NCBI RefSeq assembly: GCF_000621445.1 | Contig: NZ_JHYI01000032.1 | Span: 1-54,979 of the forward strand | Source of the DNA: Alkalihalobacillus bogoriensis ATCC BAA-922 | Lineage (GTDB): Bacteria; Bacillota; Bacilli; Bacillales; Bacillaceae_F | Length of the DNA stretch: 54,979 nucleotides | Direction: 5' to 3' | Shown: one piece after another, positions 16,871 to 25,324 of the stretch | Position numbering within the stretch: the stretch's first letter is position 1 | Layout of the letters: each line of letters starts with the position of its first letter | Notes under the pieces: model-generated | Seen by the model: the letters and a program-made list of their open reading frames with translations, nothing else | Databases searched by the model: none | What the model was told of the DNA's origin: nothing | Made by a program: the position numbers and the translations under genes

Positions 16871-19449
16871 TAAGTCCCTCCCCTCCCTAAAGCAATCCTC
16901 TGACGATAAAATTCTAATTCATAAGCAAGTTGCTCTATATCCTTATCAGTTTGATTAACGAATTTATCAATGTATAGAGTAAAATTCCCCTTTTCTGCAC
17001 CCTGCGTTTGGTTCAAGATTTGCTTCGTTTGATGGTCATTATAAATCTTAGTTCCCTTTGGTAGCTGAACTAACTCTGGACCTAACTCCCCTACCATTGT
17101 AAGCCCTCCTTGAAAGAAGCTTGTACCTCGAAAGTTAGAAGCTACACCAGAAGAACCACCAGTAAAGACTTTTTTTATGCTTTCAGTGATACTAAAAACC
17201 TTTTCCTTAACCGATGTAGCATTCCACTCTCTAATTCGGTCAATACCCTTTTGAATAGAGCTAGTAATCTGTGTAAAAGCATTCGAAATTTTACCTACCA
17301 TATTTGTAAATTTTCCTCCAGTAATACTATCCATCGTGTTTAAAGAACTACTCCAAAGATTCTTATACACCTCTGTATAAGTACCAATAATGCCACGTAT
17401 CCCGCCACCATGTTCGTTAATTTTGTTTCTAACAAACTGCCATGCATTAGAAGTAGAGAATTTCATGTTTTCCCACGTCATGGACGTTCTAGACTTTACA
17501 TCTTCCCAATTATTCTGTACTCGATCCTTAATATTTGATAATGTTTCATTTGTGTTAGACCTTATATCGTTCCAGCTTTCATTTAAAAAGCTCTTTACAC
17601 TGTTCCATGATTCAGTCGTTTTTTCTTTTATTGAATTCCATCTATTAGAAATAGAATCTTTTAATTCACTGGCTTTTTCTTTGATCGTATCCCAATTTTT
17701 CCAAAGAGTTATACCGATAGCTATAATTCCTATAATAGCAGCTACCGCAATTCCAATCGGACCTGTTAGAGCTGTAAAAGCTGTAGCTAATGCTCCTTTT
17801 ATAGCAACTAATCCCCCTGCTGCTGTTGTAGCTGTACCTACGACCGCTGTTTTACCTGCAAGGGCTAATGAAATTTTAGAAAAAGCACTGACAACAGCCC
17901 CAGCTCCAGCAACGATTTTCCCACTAATTATTAAAACAGGTCCTAATGCTGCTGCGAGTGCTGCCAGTTTTACAATGGTTTCTTGCGTAGCTGGGCTTAA
18001 GTTGGAAAACCATTCCACCACTTTTTGTAGAAATTCAACTAACTTCATGAGTTGAGGCAGTAAAATTTCAAAGATTTGAATGGCTACTCCTTCTAATTGT
18101 GACTTCAAGATCGTTAATTGTCCTTGAAGATTATCTTGCATGATATCAGCCATTTCACCAGCAACGCCATTATATTCTCTTGTTGCTTGGGTGAGTTTCT
18201 TATAATCTTCATCTGAAGCATTCACAATGGCCAACATTCCACTCATCGCTTCTTGGCCAAATAGGGTTGCTGCATATTGTGCTTGTTGTTCTTGTGTTAA
18301 CCCTCCAAATGATGTTCGCAATTGATCCATAACATCTTTAAAGGGAAGCATGTTCCCTTGTGCATCCGTCATGGTCAATCCAAGCTTCTCCAATATTTCA
18401 GAAGCAGCTCCTGTTGGCTTAGTTAACCTTGTAATCGCGCCTCGTAAAGTTGTACCAGCTTGACTTCCCTTTATCCCTGCATTAGCCATTAACCCTAAAG
18501 CTAAAGCAGCGTCATCTGCTGAATAACCTAAAGAGCCGAATACAGGGGCAACGTACTTAAATGACTCCCCTAACATTCCCACATTGGTATTTGCGTTACT
18601 AGCCGTACTAGCAAGTAAGTCTGCAAAATTACCCGCTTCACTTGCTTTCATCCCAAAGGCGGTGAGGGCATCGGTTACAATGTCTGATACTGTAGCTAGA
18701 TTTTCACCACTTGCAGCAGCAAGCATCATAACTCCAGCCAGACCATCTAACATCTGATTGGTATCCCATCCAGCCATCGCCATATAATTAAGAGCTTGAG
18801 CCGATTCACTCGCACTGAATTTTGTCTTTGATCCCATTTCCTTTGCTTTATCTGTTAGCTTCTGCAATTCATTACCAGTTGCTCCTGAAATTGCTTGCAC
18901 TTTACTCATTTCTGCTTGAAAATCTGAACCTATTTTTACTGCTGCTGCACCAATCCCGGCTAGTGGCAATGTAACTTTTTTAGTTAAATCTTGCCCGACG
19001 CTTTCCATCTTTTTACCGATATCCTGCATTGATTGACCAATCGGCTCTAAACTTTTGCCCAGTTTGTACCATCCAGATGATTGGATTTCAATTTCTCGAT
19101 TTATACTTGCTAAATCCTGCTCCATTTTAGCGAGACTTGCTCGAGCTTGATTAAGCTTTACTTCTAAGTCTGCAGTAGCTTTGGCATCTTTACCTTTTGT
19201 TTCAACTGCGTTCTTATGAGCAGCTTCAAGGGCCGCCACTCTTTGTCGTTGGATTTCTTTTTGTTTAGTTAAAGAGTCAGATTTCGTTTTAAGTTTATCA
19301 AGCTCGGTACCATGATTACCTAATTGAGCTGTGGCCAGTTTAAACTCTGACTGCACTTTTCTCATTTCTTGGTTTAACTTACCGATACCATTCTGAAAAC
19401 CAGTACTATCAAGTCCTACCCTGACATTCAACTGTCCAATGTCTGCCAA
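16870..19449 (-). CDS. Tail tape measure protein (TP901 family)
   Basis: About 859 residues. A coiled-coil N-terminus (about 20-135) is followed by the TP901 core with ...KMGSDFQAEMSKVQAISGA-type sequence, hydrophobic alanine/glycine-rich segments around 490-590 and an amphipathic C-terminus. It sets tail length and is ejected with the genome. The annotated GTG at 19458 lies within GGAGGTG; the TTG at 19449 just after GGTGGGGG is the likelier start. It follows the frameshifted tail chaperones and overlaps Dit. The antisense open frame opposite its alanine-rich part is an artefact of composition. Confidence 0.92.
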   Translation of the reverse strand: MADIGQLNVRVGLDSTGFQNGIGKLNQEMRKVQSEFKLATAQLGNHGTELDKLKTKSDSLTKQKEIQRQRVAALEAAHKNAVETKGKDAKATADLEVKLNQARASLAKMEQDLASINREIEIQSSGWYKLGKSLEPIGQSMQDIGKKMESVGQDLTKKVTLPLAGIGAAAVKIGSDFQAEMSKVQAISGATGNELQKLTDKAKEMGSKTKFSASESAQALNYMAMAGWDTNQMLDGLAGVMMLAAASGENLATVSDIVTDALTAFGMKASEAGNFADLLASTASNANTNVGMLGESFKYVAPVFGSLGYSADDAALALGLMANAGIKGSQAGTTLRGAITRLTKPTGAASEILEKLGLTMTDAQGNMLPFKDVMDQLRTSFGGLTQEQQAQYAATLFGQEAMSGMLAIVNASDEDYKKLTQATREYNGVAGEMADIMQDNLQGQLTILKSQLEGVAIQIFEILLPQLMKLVEFLQKVVEWFSNLSPATQETIVKLAALAAALGPVLIISGKIVAGAGAVVSAFSKISLALAGKTAVVGTATTAAGGLVAIKGALATAFTALTGPIGIAVAAIIGIIAIGITLWKNWDTIKEKASELKDSISNRWNSIKEKTTESWNSVKSFLNESWNDIRSNTNETLSNIKDRVQNNWEDVKSRTSMTWENMKFSTSNAWQFVRNKINEHGGGIRGIIGTYTEVYKNLWSSSLNTMDSITGGKFTNMVGKISNAFTQITSSIQKGIDRIREWNATSVKEKVFSITESIKKVFTGGSSGVASNFRGTSFFQGGLTMVGELGPELVQLPKGTKIYNDHQTKQILNQTQGAEKGNFTLYIDKFVNQTDKDIEQLAYELEFYRQRIALGRGGT

Positions 19450-19470
19450 CTCCCCCACCTCCTTTCAGGC

Positions 19471-19496
19471 ATAAAAAATACACCTTTTAAAAGGTG
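19471..19496 (-). terminator. Perfect palindrome with T run between tail chaperone and tape measure genes
   Basis: CACCTTTTAAAAGGTG at 19481-19496 is a perfect 16-bp palindrome. On the minus strand it is followed by TATTTTTTAT. It lies immediately after the stop of the frameshifted chaperone extension and 13 bases before the tape-measure ribosome-binding site. It could be a partial terminator setting the dose of downstream tail genes. Confidence 0.45.
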
Positions 19497-19677
19497 CTAG
19501 AAGATTTCATCTATATAAATTTGTTTGGAAGTCATTTTTCGTTTTAATAGTCGAAGATAATAGAGTATGTCCATCGTATCAATATCATTTAACGACCACC
19601 CCTGCTCTAAAAGGGCTAAGTAAATCTCATCTATAAAATCTTGGGGAGCCATCAGATCCCCCTCTACCCGTTTTTTT
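19497..19677 (-). CDS. Tail assembly chaperone extension (gpT-like part, read by -1 frameshift)
   Basis: After the slippery site at 19670-19676 the -1 frame stays open for about 60 codons, reading KKRVEGDLMAPQDFIDEIYL and ending DEIF at the stop at 19497. It has no ribosome-binding site or plausible start of its own. In lambda-like and Gram-positive siphoviruses the G gene is followed by a T part translated only as the G-T fusion, in the gap before the tape measure, exactly as here. The fusion would be about 157 residues and would recruit the major tail protein onto the tape measure. Confidence 0.8.
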
Positions 19678-19963
19678 CATCACCTTGGGTTACAGCTCCC
19701 ATATCTCCTACCACTTCATTGATACATTTAATTAGAGTTGATACGAGTTCTTTTGATGGAAGCCCGTCATATACATCATCAATCGTAAATTGCTTTCCAA
19801 ATAGCTGGACAAGATATGCGACCATAATATCTAGGTCATCTACACTCATTTCTTCAAAGTTCATACTCTTTGAAATTTCAATTGTCTTTCGCATCATCCT
19901 TGCACTGATGAAGTCTGTGACAAAAGTTTTGTCTTCCCCACCTATTTTAAGATTTATTTTCAT
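19664..19963 (-). CDS. Tail assembly chaperone (gpG-like)
   Basis: 99 residues, acidic, starting at an ATG preceded by AGGAGGATTTAAGCT. The N-terminus MKINLKIGGEDKTFVTDFIS and small size match the Gram-positive tail chaperone family encoded between the major tail protein and the tape measure. The 3' end holds a canonical slippery heptamer so a fraction of ribosomes should continue into the gpT-like extension. It has no structural role in the finished virion; it acts during tail assembly. Confidence 0.88.
   Translation of the reverse strand: MKINLKIGGEDKTFVTDFISARMMRKTIEISKSMNFEEMSVDDLDIMVAYLVQLFGKQFTIDDVYDGLPSKELVSTLIKCINEVVGDMGAVTQGDEKNG
19670..19676 (-). promoter_or_regulatory. Programmed -1 ribosomal frameshift site (A AAA AAC)
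   Basis: On the minus strand the last zero-frame codons are GAA AAA AAC GGG TAG. The heptamer A AAA AAC is in the correct phase, and slipping -1 opens a frame that avoids the stop and continues to 19497. This is the standard G/GT tail chaperone arrangement. Confidence 0.85.
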
Positions 19964-19979
19964 AGCTTAAATCCTCCTC

Positions 19980-20552
19980 TTAGAAACCACCGTCTTCTAT
20001 GGTTGTAACTCCCGGTACATGATCAAACCAGCCATCAGCACCTGTGAAATTTTCTGTATCTTCATCTGCAGTATGTTTCCATTCTCCATCATGTGCCCTT
20101 GGCATAAAGGTTAGTTTTAGTTTTGGTGTTTTATGTTCAACGTTGTCTCCCTTTGTTGAATAATCCTCTGCCATTGGTTCAGCTATACCTTTTAAAAGCC
20201 ACACATACCTGTACTTTCCACTAGATTTCAAACTTTTAAATCCTAGAGCAATATGAGGAGCCACATCTGTCGACTTCTCAATAAGGACACCATTTTCCAT
20301 TGTATGCCCTCCCAGTTTCGCTCGAAGTTTTAAAGGTAAATCTGCTGTTTCTATTTCGACATCTATCTTCCCTAGAGCAGAAACTGACTCCCACAGTTGA
20401 TCATCAGCATACAATTCCTGAGTATTGACCGTTGGGTTGATTGTGGCATTAATTGCTCCTATCAATATCTCCGGTGCTTCGTATTCTAAAACACTTTTAC
20501 TATCTTCTAACAGAATTGCAAAATGTAAGTCTCTTAATCCTATTTGCGCCAT
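19980..20552 (-). CDS. Major tail protein (phi13 family)
   Basis: 190 residues beginning MAQIGLRDLHFAILLEDS, with LYADDQLWESVSALGKIDVEIE and the 'AEPMAEDYSTKGDNVEHKTPKL' type region typical of the Gram-positive phi13-like major tail tube proteins. It polymerises into the tail tube. It overlaps the preceding tail-completion gene by 13 bases and is followed by the chaperone pair. Length and order are normal. Confidence 0.88.
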   Translation of the reverse strand: MAQIGLRDLHFAILLEDSKSVLEYEAPEILIGAINATINPTVNTQELYADDQLWESVSALGKIDVEIETADLPLKLRAKLGGHTMENGVLIEKSTDVAPHIALGFKSLKSSGKYRYVWLLKGIAEPMAEDYSTKGDNVEHKTPKLKLTFMPRAHDGEWKHTADEDTENFTGADGWFDHVPGVTTIEDGGF

Positions 20553-20884
20553 CGTTGCGCCTCCTTCTCTATTACATACCTCATTACTTTGTGATAAACT
20601 TTTATATCCTTTTCATAAAGGTCATAAAAGTTGAGCTTTCTAAAGCCTACTTCCTTCAAACGATTATGAACATCAATGACCAGTTGGTTATAATCCCCTT
20701 TCGACCAAACATCAATTTGAATGTATTGACCGGTGGTAAATTCTTTATCATCACCATGTAGTTCTGGTTTATCTAAATAAGTAAAAAAAGTAATGTAAGT
20801 ATCCGCTTTCCCACTGTAAGTTTGAAACGTTACTGGAATATTCAAATCCGAAAGAGCTGTTAGTACGTCTAGATTGATACTCAT
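20540..20884 (-). CDS. Tail terminator/completion-like protein
   Basis: 114 residues starting MSINLDVLTALSDLNIPVTF, with the alternating strands (TYITFFTYLDKPELHGDDKE, YIQIDVWSKGDY) seen in small DUF806/DUF3168-type tail completion proteins that cap the tail tube. It overlaps both neighbours by a few bases in the order gp10-like, this protein, major tail protein. Exact subfamily was not determined; the assignment comes mainly from order and size. Confidence 0.7.
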   Translation of the reverse strand: MSINLDVLTALSDLNIPVTFQTYSGKADTYITFFTYLDKPELHGDDKEFTTGQYIQIDVWSKGDYNQLVIDVHNRLKEVGFRKLNFYDLYEKDIKVYHKVMRYVIEKEAQRWRK

Positions 20885-21252
20885 AATCCCAGACCCTTCT
20901 TTAATTCAGATTTAATTGTCTCCATGGCTTCACCTTTGGATTTTTCATATCCTCTAGACATAAACGGGTTAGCTTTCATTTTTACTGTCCCAAATTCCAC
21001 GAACTTACCATACCAGCCTTTATTGCCAGGGCCAACTTCAACGTGCTTCGCTCCGCTTTTTGTTTTCACATTTGACACAGTGATACTTTCCTTTAGTTGA
21101 CCTGTTCTTGTTGGTGTTTCAGCTTGAATAGCGCTTTGTACTGTTTCACCTGCTTTTTTCAATGCTGTATTTTCAACCCTCCGCCCCATATTCCCTAACT
21201 TCTCAAGTTCTTGTAGGACATTTTCAATCCCCTCAATCTCTATTTTCGCCAT
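20881..21252 (-). CDS. HK97 gp10-like head-tail joining protein
   Basis: 123 residues from the second ATG at 21252 (MAKIEIEGIENVLQELEKLG), which has AGGTGAGTG upstream. The family signature includes an N-terminal helix with ALKKAGETVQSAI and the segment ...HVEVGPGNKGWYGKFVEFGT...NPFMSRGYEKSK, characteristic of the HK97 gp10 family. It links the connector to the tail. It overlaps the head-closure gene before it and the completion gene after it. Confidence 0.88.
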   Translation of the reverse strand: MAKIEIEGIENVLQELEKLGNMGRRVENTALKKAGETVQSAIQAETPTRTGQLKESITVSNVKTKSGAKHVEVGPGNKGWYGKFVEFGTVKMKANPFMSRGYEKSKGEAMETIKSELKKGLGL

Positions 21253-21571
21253 TGGCACTCACCTCCTGTGCCTTAATCTCCATATACCTATTTTTGTATT
21301 GGATATTATCAATGGAGCTTATGTTATAAACTTTATCTCGAAAAAGTATTTGTATGGATGTGTCTACTCCTGAAAGGTAGCGAATAGTGAACTTCACCAT
21401 GTTTTCTGCTTGAATAGCTGCTGCGGCAAAATATTCTCTGCCTTGAAGATTGGAAACTGCGGCCCAAACCGTTTTGAACTCTTCCCAATTTTCTACTTCA
21501 AAACCATTCGAGTTTGTTGCAATTCTCAGTTTTTGAAGGGTAATTCGATGTCTTAGACGACCAATCTCCAC
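21233..21571 (-). CDS. Phage head closure protein (head-tail adaptor)
   Basis: 112 residues beginning MEIGRLRHRITLQKL, the hallmark start of the SPP1 gp16/HK97-type head closure family, with ENWEEFKTVWAAVSNLQGREYFAAAAIQAENMVKF in the middle. It seals the portal complex after packaging. It lies between the connector gene and the gp10-like gene with short spacing. Confidence 0.88.
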   Translation of the reverse strand: MEIGRLRHRITLQKLRIATNSNGFEVENWEEFKTVWAAVSNLQGREYFAAAAIQAENMVKFTIRYLSGVDTSIQILFRDKVYNISSIDNIQYKNRYMEIKAQEVSANGENRD

Positions 21572-21575
21572 TTCA

Positions 21576-21878
21576 TCACCAACTTTCTTTCCGATAAGCG
21601 TTAAGGAGGACTTTCATTAGGCCGATCGTTTCCTTAATACCACCACTCTCGTTTTTCAAATAGTAATGGGTACCTTCTCTTTTTTCGTACATATTTGCAA
21701 TACAATAAAACATGGCTTGCTTAACGATAAAAGGTTCTTTTTCTAATTCCGTAATTGGGTATCTTAATATGTCCTCACAAATCTCTTGAGCGGTACCTAT
21801 TAAAAAAGTGATAAGGGCATCTTCCTCATCACCGTCTATTCGCAAATAATCTTTTACTTCTTCAAGTGAAAGAAGCAT
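21576..21878 (-). CDS. Head-tail connector protein (gp6-like)
   Basis: 100 residues from the ATG at 21878, directly after AAAGGAGGTGAGGGT; the open frame extends ten codons upstream. The sequence MLLSLEEVKDYLRIDGDEED followed by LITFLIGTAQEICED is the standard start of gp6-like connector proteins of HK97-type phages. These form a ring below the portal. Confidence 0.88.
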   Translation of the reverse strand: MLLSLEEVKDYLRIDGDEEDALITFLIGTAQEICEDILRYPITELEKEPFIVKQAMFYCIANMYEKREGTHYYLKNESGGIKETIGLMKVLLNAYRKESW

Positions 21879-21900
21879 ACCCTCACCTCCTTTGGACGTA

Positions 21901-22122
21901 CTATTCACTCAGCATAATCCCAGCTTGTTTCAACTTTTGTAATAAGGCATTAAAATCGTCCTTCAGTTCTTCAATAGTTGTAGCTACGCTTGCGGTCTGG
22001 ACTTCAGTTGGATAAAACTCAGTCCCTTCAAATATCAACTTCCCATCTGAGGTAACTTCTAACGTACCTTCTATTATGGTGCGTTCCCCACCTTGTTCGG
22101 TATAGTTTTTCACATTACTCAT
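21901..22122 (-). CDS. Small protein between capsid and connector genes
   Basis: 73 residues with an AGGTGAAATTAG leader. The sequence is acidic with a short beta-rich N-terminal half and a C-terminal helix (TIEELKDDFNALLQKLKQAG). Small proteins at this place, between the major capsid and gp6-like genes, are common in Firmicute HK97-type prophages and of unknown function; some are head fibre-like decoration proteins. No function is assigned. Confidence 0.65.
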   Translation of the reverse strand: MSNVKNYTEQGGERTIIEGTLEVTSDGKLIFEGTEFYPTEVQTASVATTIEELKDDFNALLQKLKQAGIMLSE

Positions 22123-22132
22123 CTAATTTCAC

Positions 22133-23326
22133 CTAGCCTTTCTGTTGTAAAACTTTAATAGCTTCAGTAAGAATTAACTTTCCGTCCACCCGCTGAGTGG
22201 CCTTAAAGCCGACTTGTCCAGTTGCAGCGTACAATTCGTTTAAGCGTTGGAACGAACGACCTTGTCGATCTGCAACCCAGTAGTAACCAAAGTCACCAAA
22301 AGCGATCGTCTTTGCACCAGTAGCAACTGTTGGTACATATGCTGATGTTTTTACTGGACGATTTAAAATGGTATCTGGTTGTCCAGCTTGAATGGAAGGT
22401 TGCCATAAATATTGCCCATTTCCGTCTTTTAGCTTACGAATCAGTTTCACGGTCGCATCGTTCATGACAAAGACTGCATTTTTACGATATGGCGAGCGTA
22501 GAGAATAGAATAAGTCCATAATTTCATCAACAGAAACAGCCGTTGCAGATGATGCTGTAATGCCAAGTTCTGCACCACCTGTGGCATTAAAAATACCAGT
22601 CGGCTTTCCGGTACCATCTCCTACGAAGAACGCTTCCTCTTCTTTGGCACCAATCCGTCTGGCAAATTCTTTTGCAATATACGCTTGTAAGTTAAAAACA
22701 CTATCGTTTAATAGTTCCTCTGATATTTTAATCATCGTTGCTAGCTTATAGGCCCCAATGGATACTTGACCAAAGCTGTCATCCGACTCTGGAATTAATC
22801 CCTCTTCATCCACCCAAGAAGCGGTTCCTTTTGAAGCAACAACCGGAATTTTACGATCCCCTGAAGAAGTCGTAATGACTTTAGCTAACGAGCGAAAGAT
22901 ATTTTCTTCTTCTAATGCTTCAATCAATGTACGTTCAAATTCATCTGGAGCTAAATAACCTCCCTCAGAATCCGTACCAACCTTTAAGGCATTTTGAACA
23001 TCAAAATTGCTTTTGTTTCTCATCGACTTCCAGAACGCATCTTTGTATTCATCAGTGGCTCGTCCAGTTTTATGTTCCCCAGTTCCCGTAGGTTTTGATG
23101 TAATCGGCTGGTTAATTGGCTTGGATAACTCAAAATCAATCGCTTGTTGCCATTCCAATCGGTCGATTTCCTTCCCAAGATTGACGACCTCTTCTTCCAT
23201 CTTTTCATAAGTGGATGTATCTTCAGCTGAGAGTAGCCCATCTTTTCCTCTTTTGGAATCAAGAAAAGCCTTAGCCCCTTCCCATGCTTTTGCTCTTTTT
23301 TCACGTAGCTCTAATACTTTACTCAT
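22133..23326 (-). CDS. Major capsid protein, HK97 fold
   Basis: 397 residues. The first about 110 form a charged coiled coil (scaffold-like delta domain) expected to be removed by the prophage protease. The remainder has the HK97 capsid family pattern, e.g. VGTDSEGGYLAPDEFERTLI, ...KIPVVASKGTASWVDEEGLI and the P-loop-like ...GAKTIAFGDFGYYWVADRQG. Start ATG has AGGAGGAGATTTGA. It is followed in transcription by the connector series and preceded by the protease, the standard order. Confidence 0.93.
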   Translation of the reverse strand: MSKVLELREKRAKAWEGAKAFLDSKRGKDGLLSAEDTSTYEKMEEEVVNLGKEIDRLEWQQAIDFELSKPINQPITSKPTGTGEHKTGRATDEYKDAFWKSMRNKSNFDVQNALKVGTDSEGGYLAPDEFERTLIEALEEENIFRSLAKVITTSSGDRKIPVVASKGTASWVDEEGLIPESDDSFGQVSIGAYKLATMIKISEELLNDSVFNLQAYIAKEFARRIGAKEEEAFFVGDGTGKPTGIFNATGGAELGITASSATAVSVDEIMDLFYSLRSPYRKNAVFVMNDATVKLIRKLKDGNGQYLWQPSIQAGQPDTILNRPVKTSAYVPTVATGAKTIAFGDFGYYWVADRQGRSFQRLNELYAATGQVGFKATQRVDGKLILTEAIKVLQQKG

Positions 23327-23339
23327 TCAAATCTCCTCC

Positions 23340-24026
23340 TTAATATTTCAAGAGTTCTAATCTCTTGTCTAAGATTGTGATATCGGTACCTTTTTTCTCT
23401 TCTTTTTGTGGCAGTTTGTGTAAGAACGAATTCACGACTGCCATTTTGCTGTAGATGATCCCTTCCTCTGGTGAGTCTGATTCACTTTTATTTACAAACA
23501 TGACTTCGTCAGCAAACCCCATTTCCACTGCCTTTTTCGAATTGAACCAGCTTTCTGCATCCATTAAATCTGAGAGCTCGGTCCTTGAAAGACCTGTCTT
23601 CAATTCATAAGCATTAATGATGCTCTCTTTTACCTCACTCAGCATATTGATGGCTTTTTCCATTTCAGCAGTATCCCCAAAGGCAATGGTCATCGGATTA
23701 TGAATCATCATCATGGAGACAGGAGACATATGCACCTCTCCACCAGCCATGGCAATCACCGATGCAGCACTTGCAGCAACACCATCAATTTTCACAGTGA
23801 CCTTGCCTTTATAATCCATCAGCATATTGTAAATTTGACTAGCAGCAAAAACGTCGCCACCTGGTGAATTAATCCAAATGGTAATATCTCCACTTTCATT
23901 GGTCAGTTCAGTCTTAAATTGCTTGGGCGTTACTTCGTCACCAAACCATGATTCTTCTGCAATCACTCCGTCAAGATGGAGCGTTCGACCACTCTCGTTC
24001 TTGACCCAGTTCCAAAATTTCTTCAA
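23340..24026 (-). CDS. ClpP-like prohead protease
   Basis: 228 residues starting at TTG (AGGAGGGG upstream). The ClpP/S14 fold is clear: WINSPGGDVFAASQIYNML, then GVAASAASVIAMAG carrying the nucleophilic serine and MMMIHNPMT carrying the histidine, followed by MDAESWFNSKKAVEMGFAD. It would remove the N-terminal scaffold of the major capsid protein during head maturation. It is sandwiched between portal and capsid genes with four- and thirteen-base gaps. Confidence 0.93.
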   Translation of the reverse strand: MKKFWNWVKNESGRTLHLDGVIAEESWFGDEVTPKQFKTELTNESGDITIWINSPGGDVFAASQIYNMLMDYKGKVTVKIDGVAASAASVIAMAGGEVHMSPVSMMMIHNPMTIAFGDTAEMEKAINMLSEVKESIINAYELKTGLSRTELSDLMDAESWFNSKKAVEMGFADEVMFVNKSESDSPEEGIIYSKMAVVNSFLHKLPQKEEKKGTDITILDKRLELLKY

Positions 24027-24029
24027 GGT

Positions 24030-25253
24030 TTACCCCTCCTCATATTTTTCTGTCCAAGCACCAGCCTTTGACATATCAACAAAGTTCCCGTTCACCAAGT
24101 ATTTGCCTCCGCCCTGTTCATCTGGAATTAAGTTCATTTCTTCTAGTTCACGGATGTCATTAGCAGACATAACACCGTTTTGTCGCATGATTTGATAAAA
24201 TTGAGCTCTTGAACCGGCATCCCCTCGAAGTCGGCCATTAAGATTGAACTTGATGAAATACTCCTTTTTTTCCATTGGATTCAACAAAGCTTTCTTCATC
24301 GATTGTTCAATCCGCGTCACCCATGGCATGATCGTATTATCAATAAAGCTAATGGACTTATGTTCAATGTTGCTAAAGGTTGCCTTATCAAGATTGGCCA
24401 CCAGATGAGGTGGAACTCTAAAAATCCGACAGATCTCTTCCGTTTGGAACTTTCTCGTTTCAAGGAACTGAGCCTGTTCTGGTGGAATGCCAATACTCTG
24501 AAACTTCATTCCCTCTTCAAGAACTGCTATCCGATGGGCATTGCCACTTCCTTGATAAACAGCATTCCAGCTTTCTCTAATTTTTGCAGGGTCTTTTACA
24601 ACGCCCGGATGTTCTAACACCCCACCGGGATTGGCCCCGTTAGCGAAAAACTTAGCACCGTATTCTTCAGTGGCTAGTGCCATTCCAATCGCATTCTTGG
24701 CCATAGCAATTGGTGAGTAGCCCACAAGACCATCAAATCCTAGTCCTGGGATATGAAGAACCTCTTCGCTCCGAAGAATGACTGTTCCGCTGTCCTTTAG
24801 GTATTTATAATAAAGCTCACCTGTTGAAGTTCGGTCCACTGTCATCTTGTCAGGAAGTAAGGGATAAAGAGAAAGTACAATCCCTTTACCATCCCTGATG
24901 ATTTGAACATAAGCATTTCCCCATAATAAAAGATGACTCATCAGTGTTTCCCTAAACACAAACGAAGTCATCTCGGTATTTGGCTCATCATGGAGCATAT
25001 TATATAAACTGTGTTCCAGTGCTTTTTCTTTTCCATTATCAGTGTATTTGTATAGATGCAGTGGAAGACTGGCGATGGTCTCAGCTAAAATGCGAACACA
25101 AGCATATACTGCGGTTGTTTGCATGGCCGTTCTTTCATTGACCGATTTCCCACTAGTAGTGCTACCAAAGAAGAAACTGTAGGTACTTCCTAAAAAACTG
25201 TTCTTTGGACTAGCCCTTGGTTGAAATAACTTTGATATAAGTGGTATCTTCAT
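24030..25253 (-). CDS. Phage portal protein, HK97 family
   Basis: 407 residues from the ATG at 25253, seven bases after AGGAGGTG; the frame extends three codons upstream. Typical HK97 portal sequence: AVYACVRILAETIASLPLHL, LLLWGNAYVQIIRDG, PGGVLEHPG and FRVPPHLVANLDKATFSNIE. It forms the dodecameric DNA entry ring. Unusually, it is separated from the large terminase by two non-structural genes and a terminator hairpin at 25280-25307. Confidence 0.93.
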   Translation of the reverse strand: MKIPLISKLFQPRASPKNSFLGSTYSFFFGSTTSGKSVNERTAMQTTAVYACVRILAETIASLPLHLYKYTDNGKEKALEHSLYNMLHDEPNTEMTSFVFRETLMSHLLLWGNAYVQIIRDGKGIVLSLYPLLPDKMTVDRTSTGELYYKYLKDSGTVILRSEEVLHIPGLGFDGLVGYSPIAMAKNAIGMALATEEYGAKFFANGANPGGVLEHPGVVKDPAKIRESWNAVYQGSGNAHRIAVLEEGMKFQSIGIPPEQAQFLETRKFQTEEICRIFRVPPHLVANLDKATFSNIEHKSISFIDNTIMPWVTRIEQSMKKALLNPMEKKEYFIKFNLNGRLRGDAGSRAQFYQIMRQNGVMSANDIRELEEMNLIPDEQGGGKYLVNGNFVDMSKAGAWTEKYEEG

Positions 25254-25279
25254 GACCTTCACCTCCTAATAAATAGCAT

Positions 25280-25307
25280 AAAAAAAGCACCTGACTTTAG
25301 CAGATGC
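25280..25307 (-). terminator. Terminator between the DUF1643 gene and portal
   Basis: On the minus strand GCATCTG and CAGGTGC pair around a CTAAAGT loop, followed by a run of seven T. It ends the HEPN-DUF1643 pair and lies upstream of the portal ribosome-binding site, so late transcription from the terminase genes must read through it or restart after it. Confidence 0.7.
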
Positions 25308-25324
25308 TCATAGTTCATTTTATC

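Noticed and set aside
17390-18055. 221-codon open frame on the plus strand opposite the tape measure gene
   Set aside because: It mirrors the alanine/glycine-rich part of the tape measure protein, has no ribosome-binding site and runs against the late operon.
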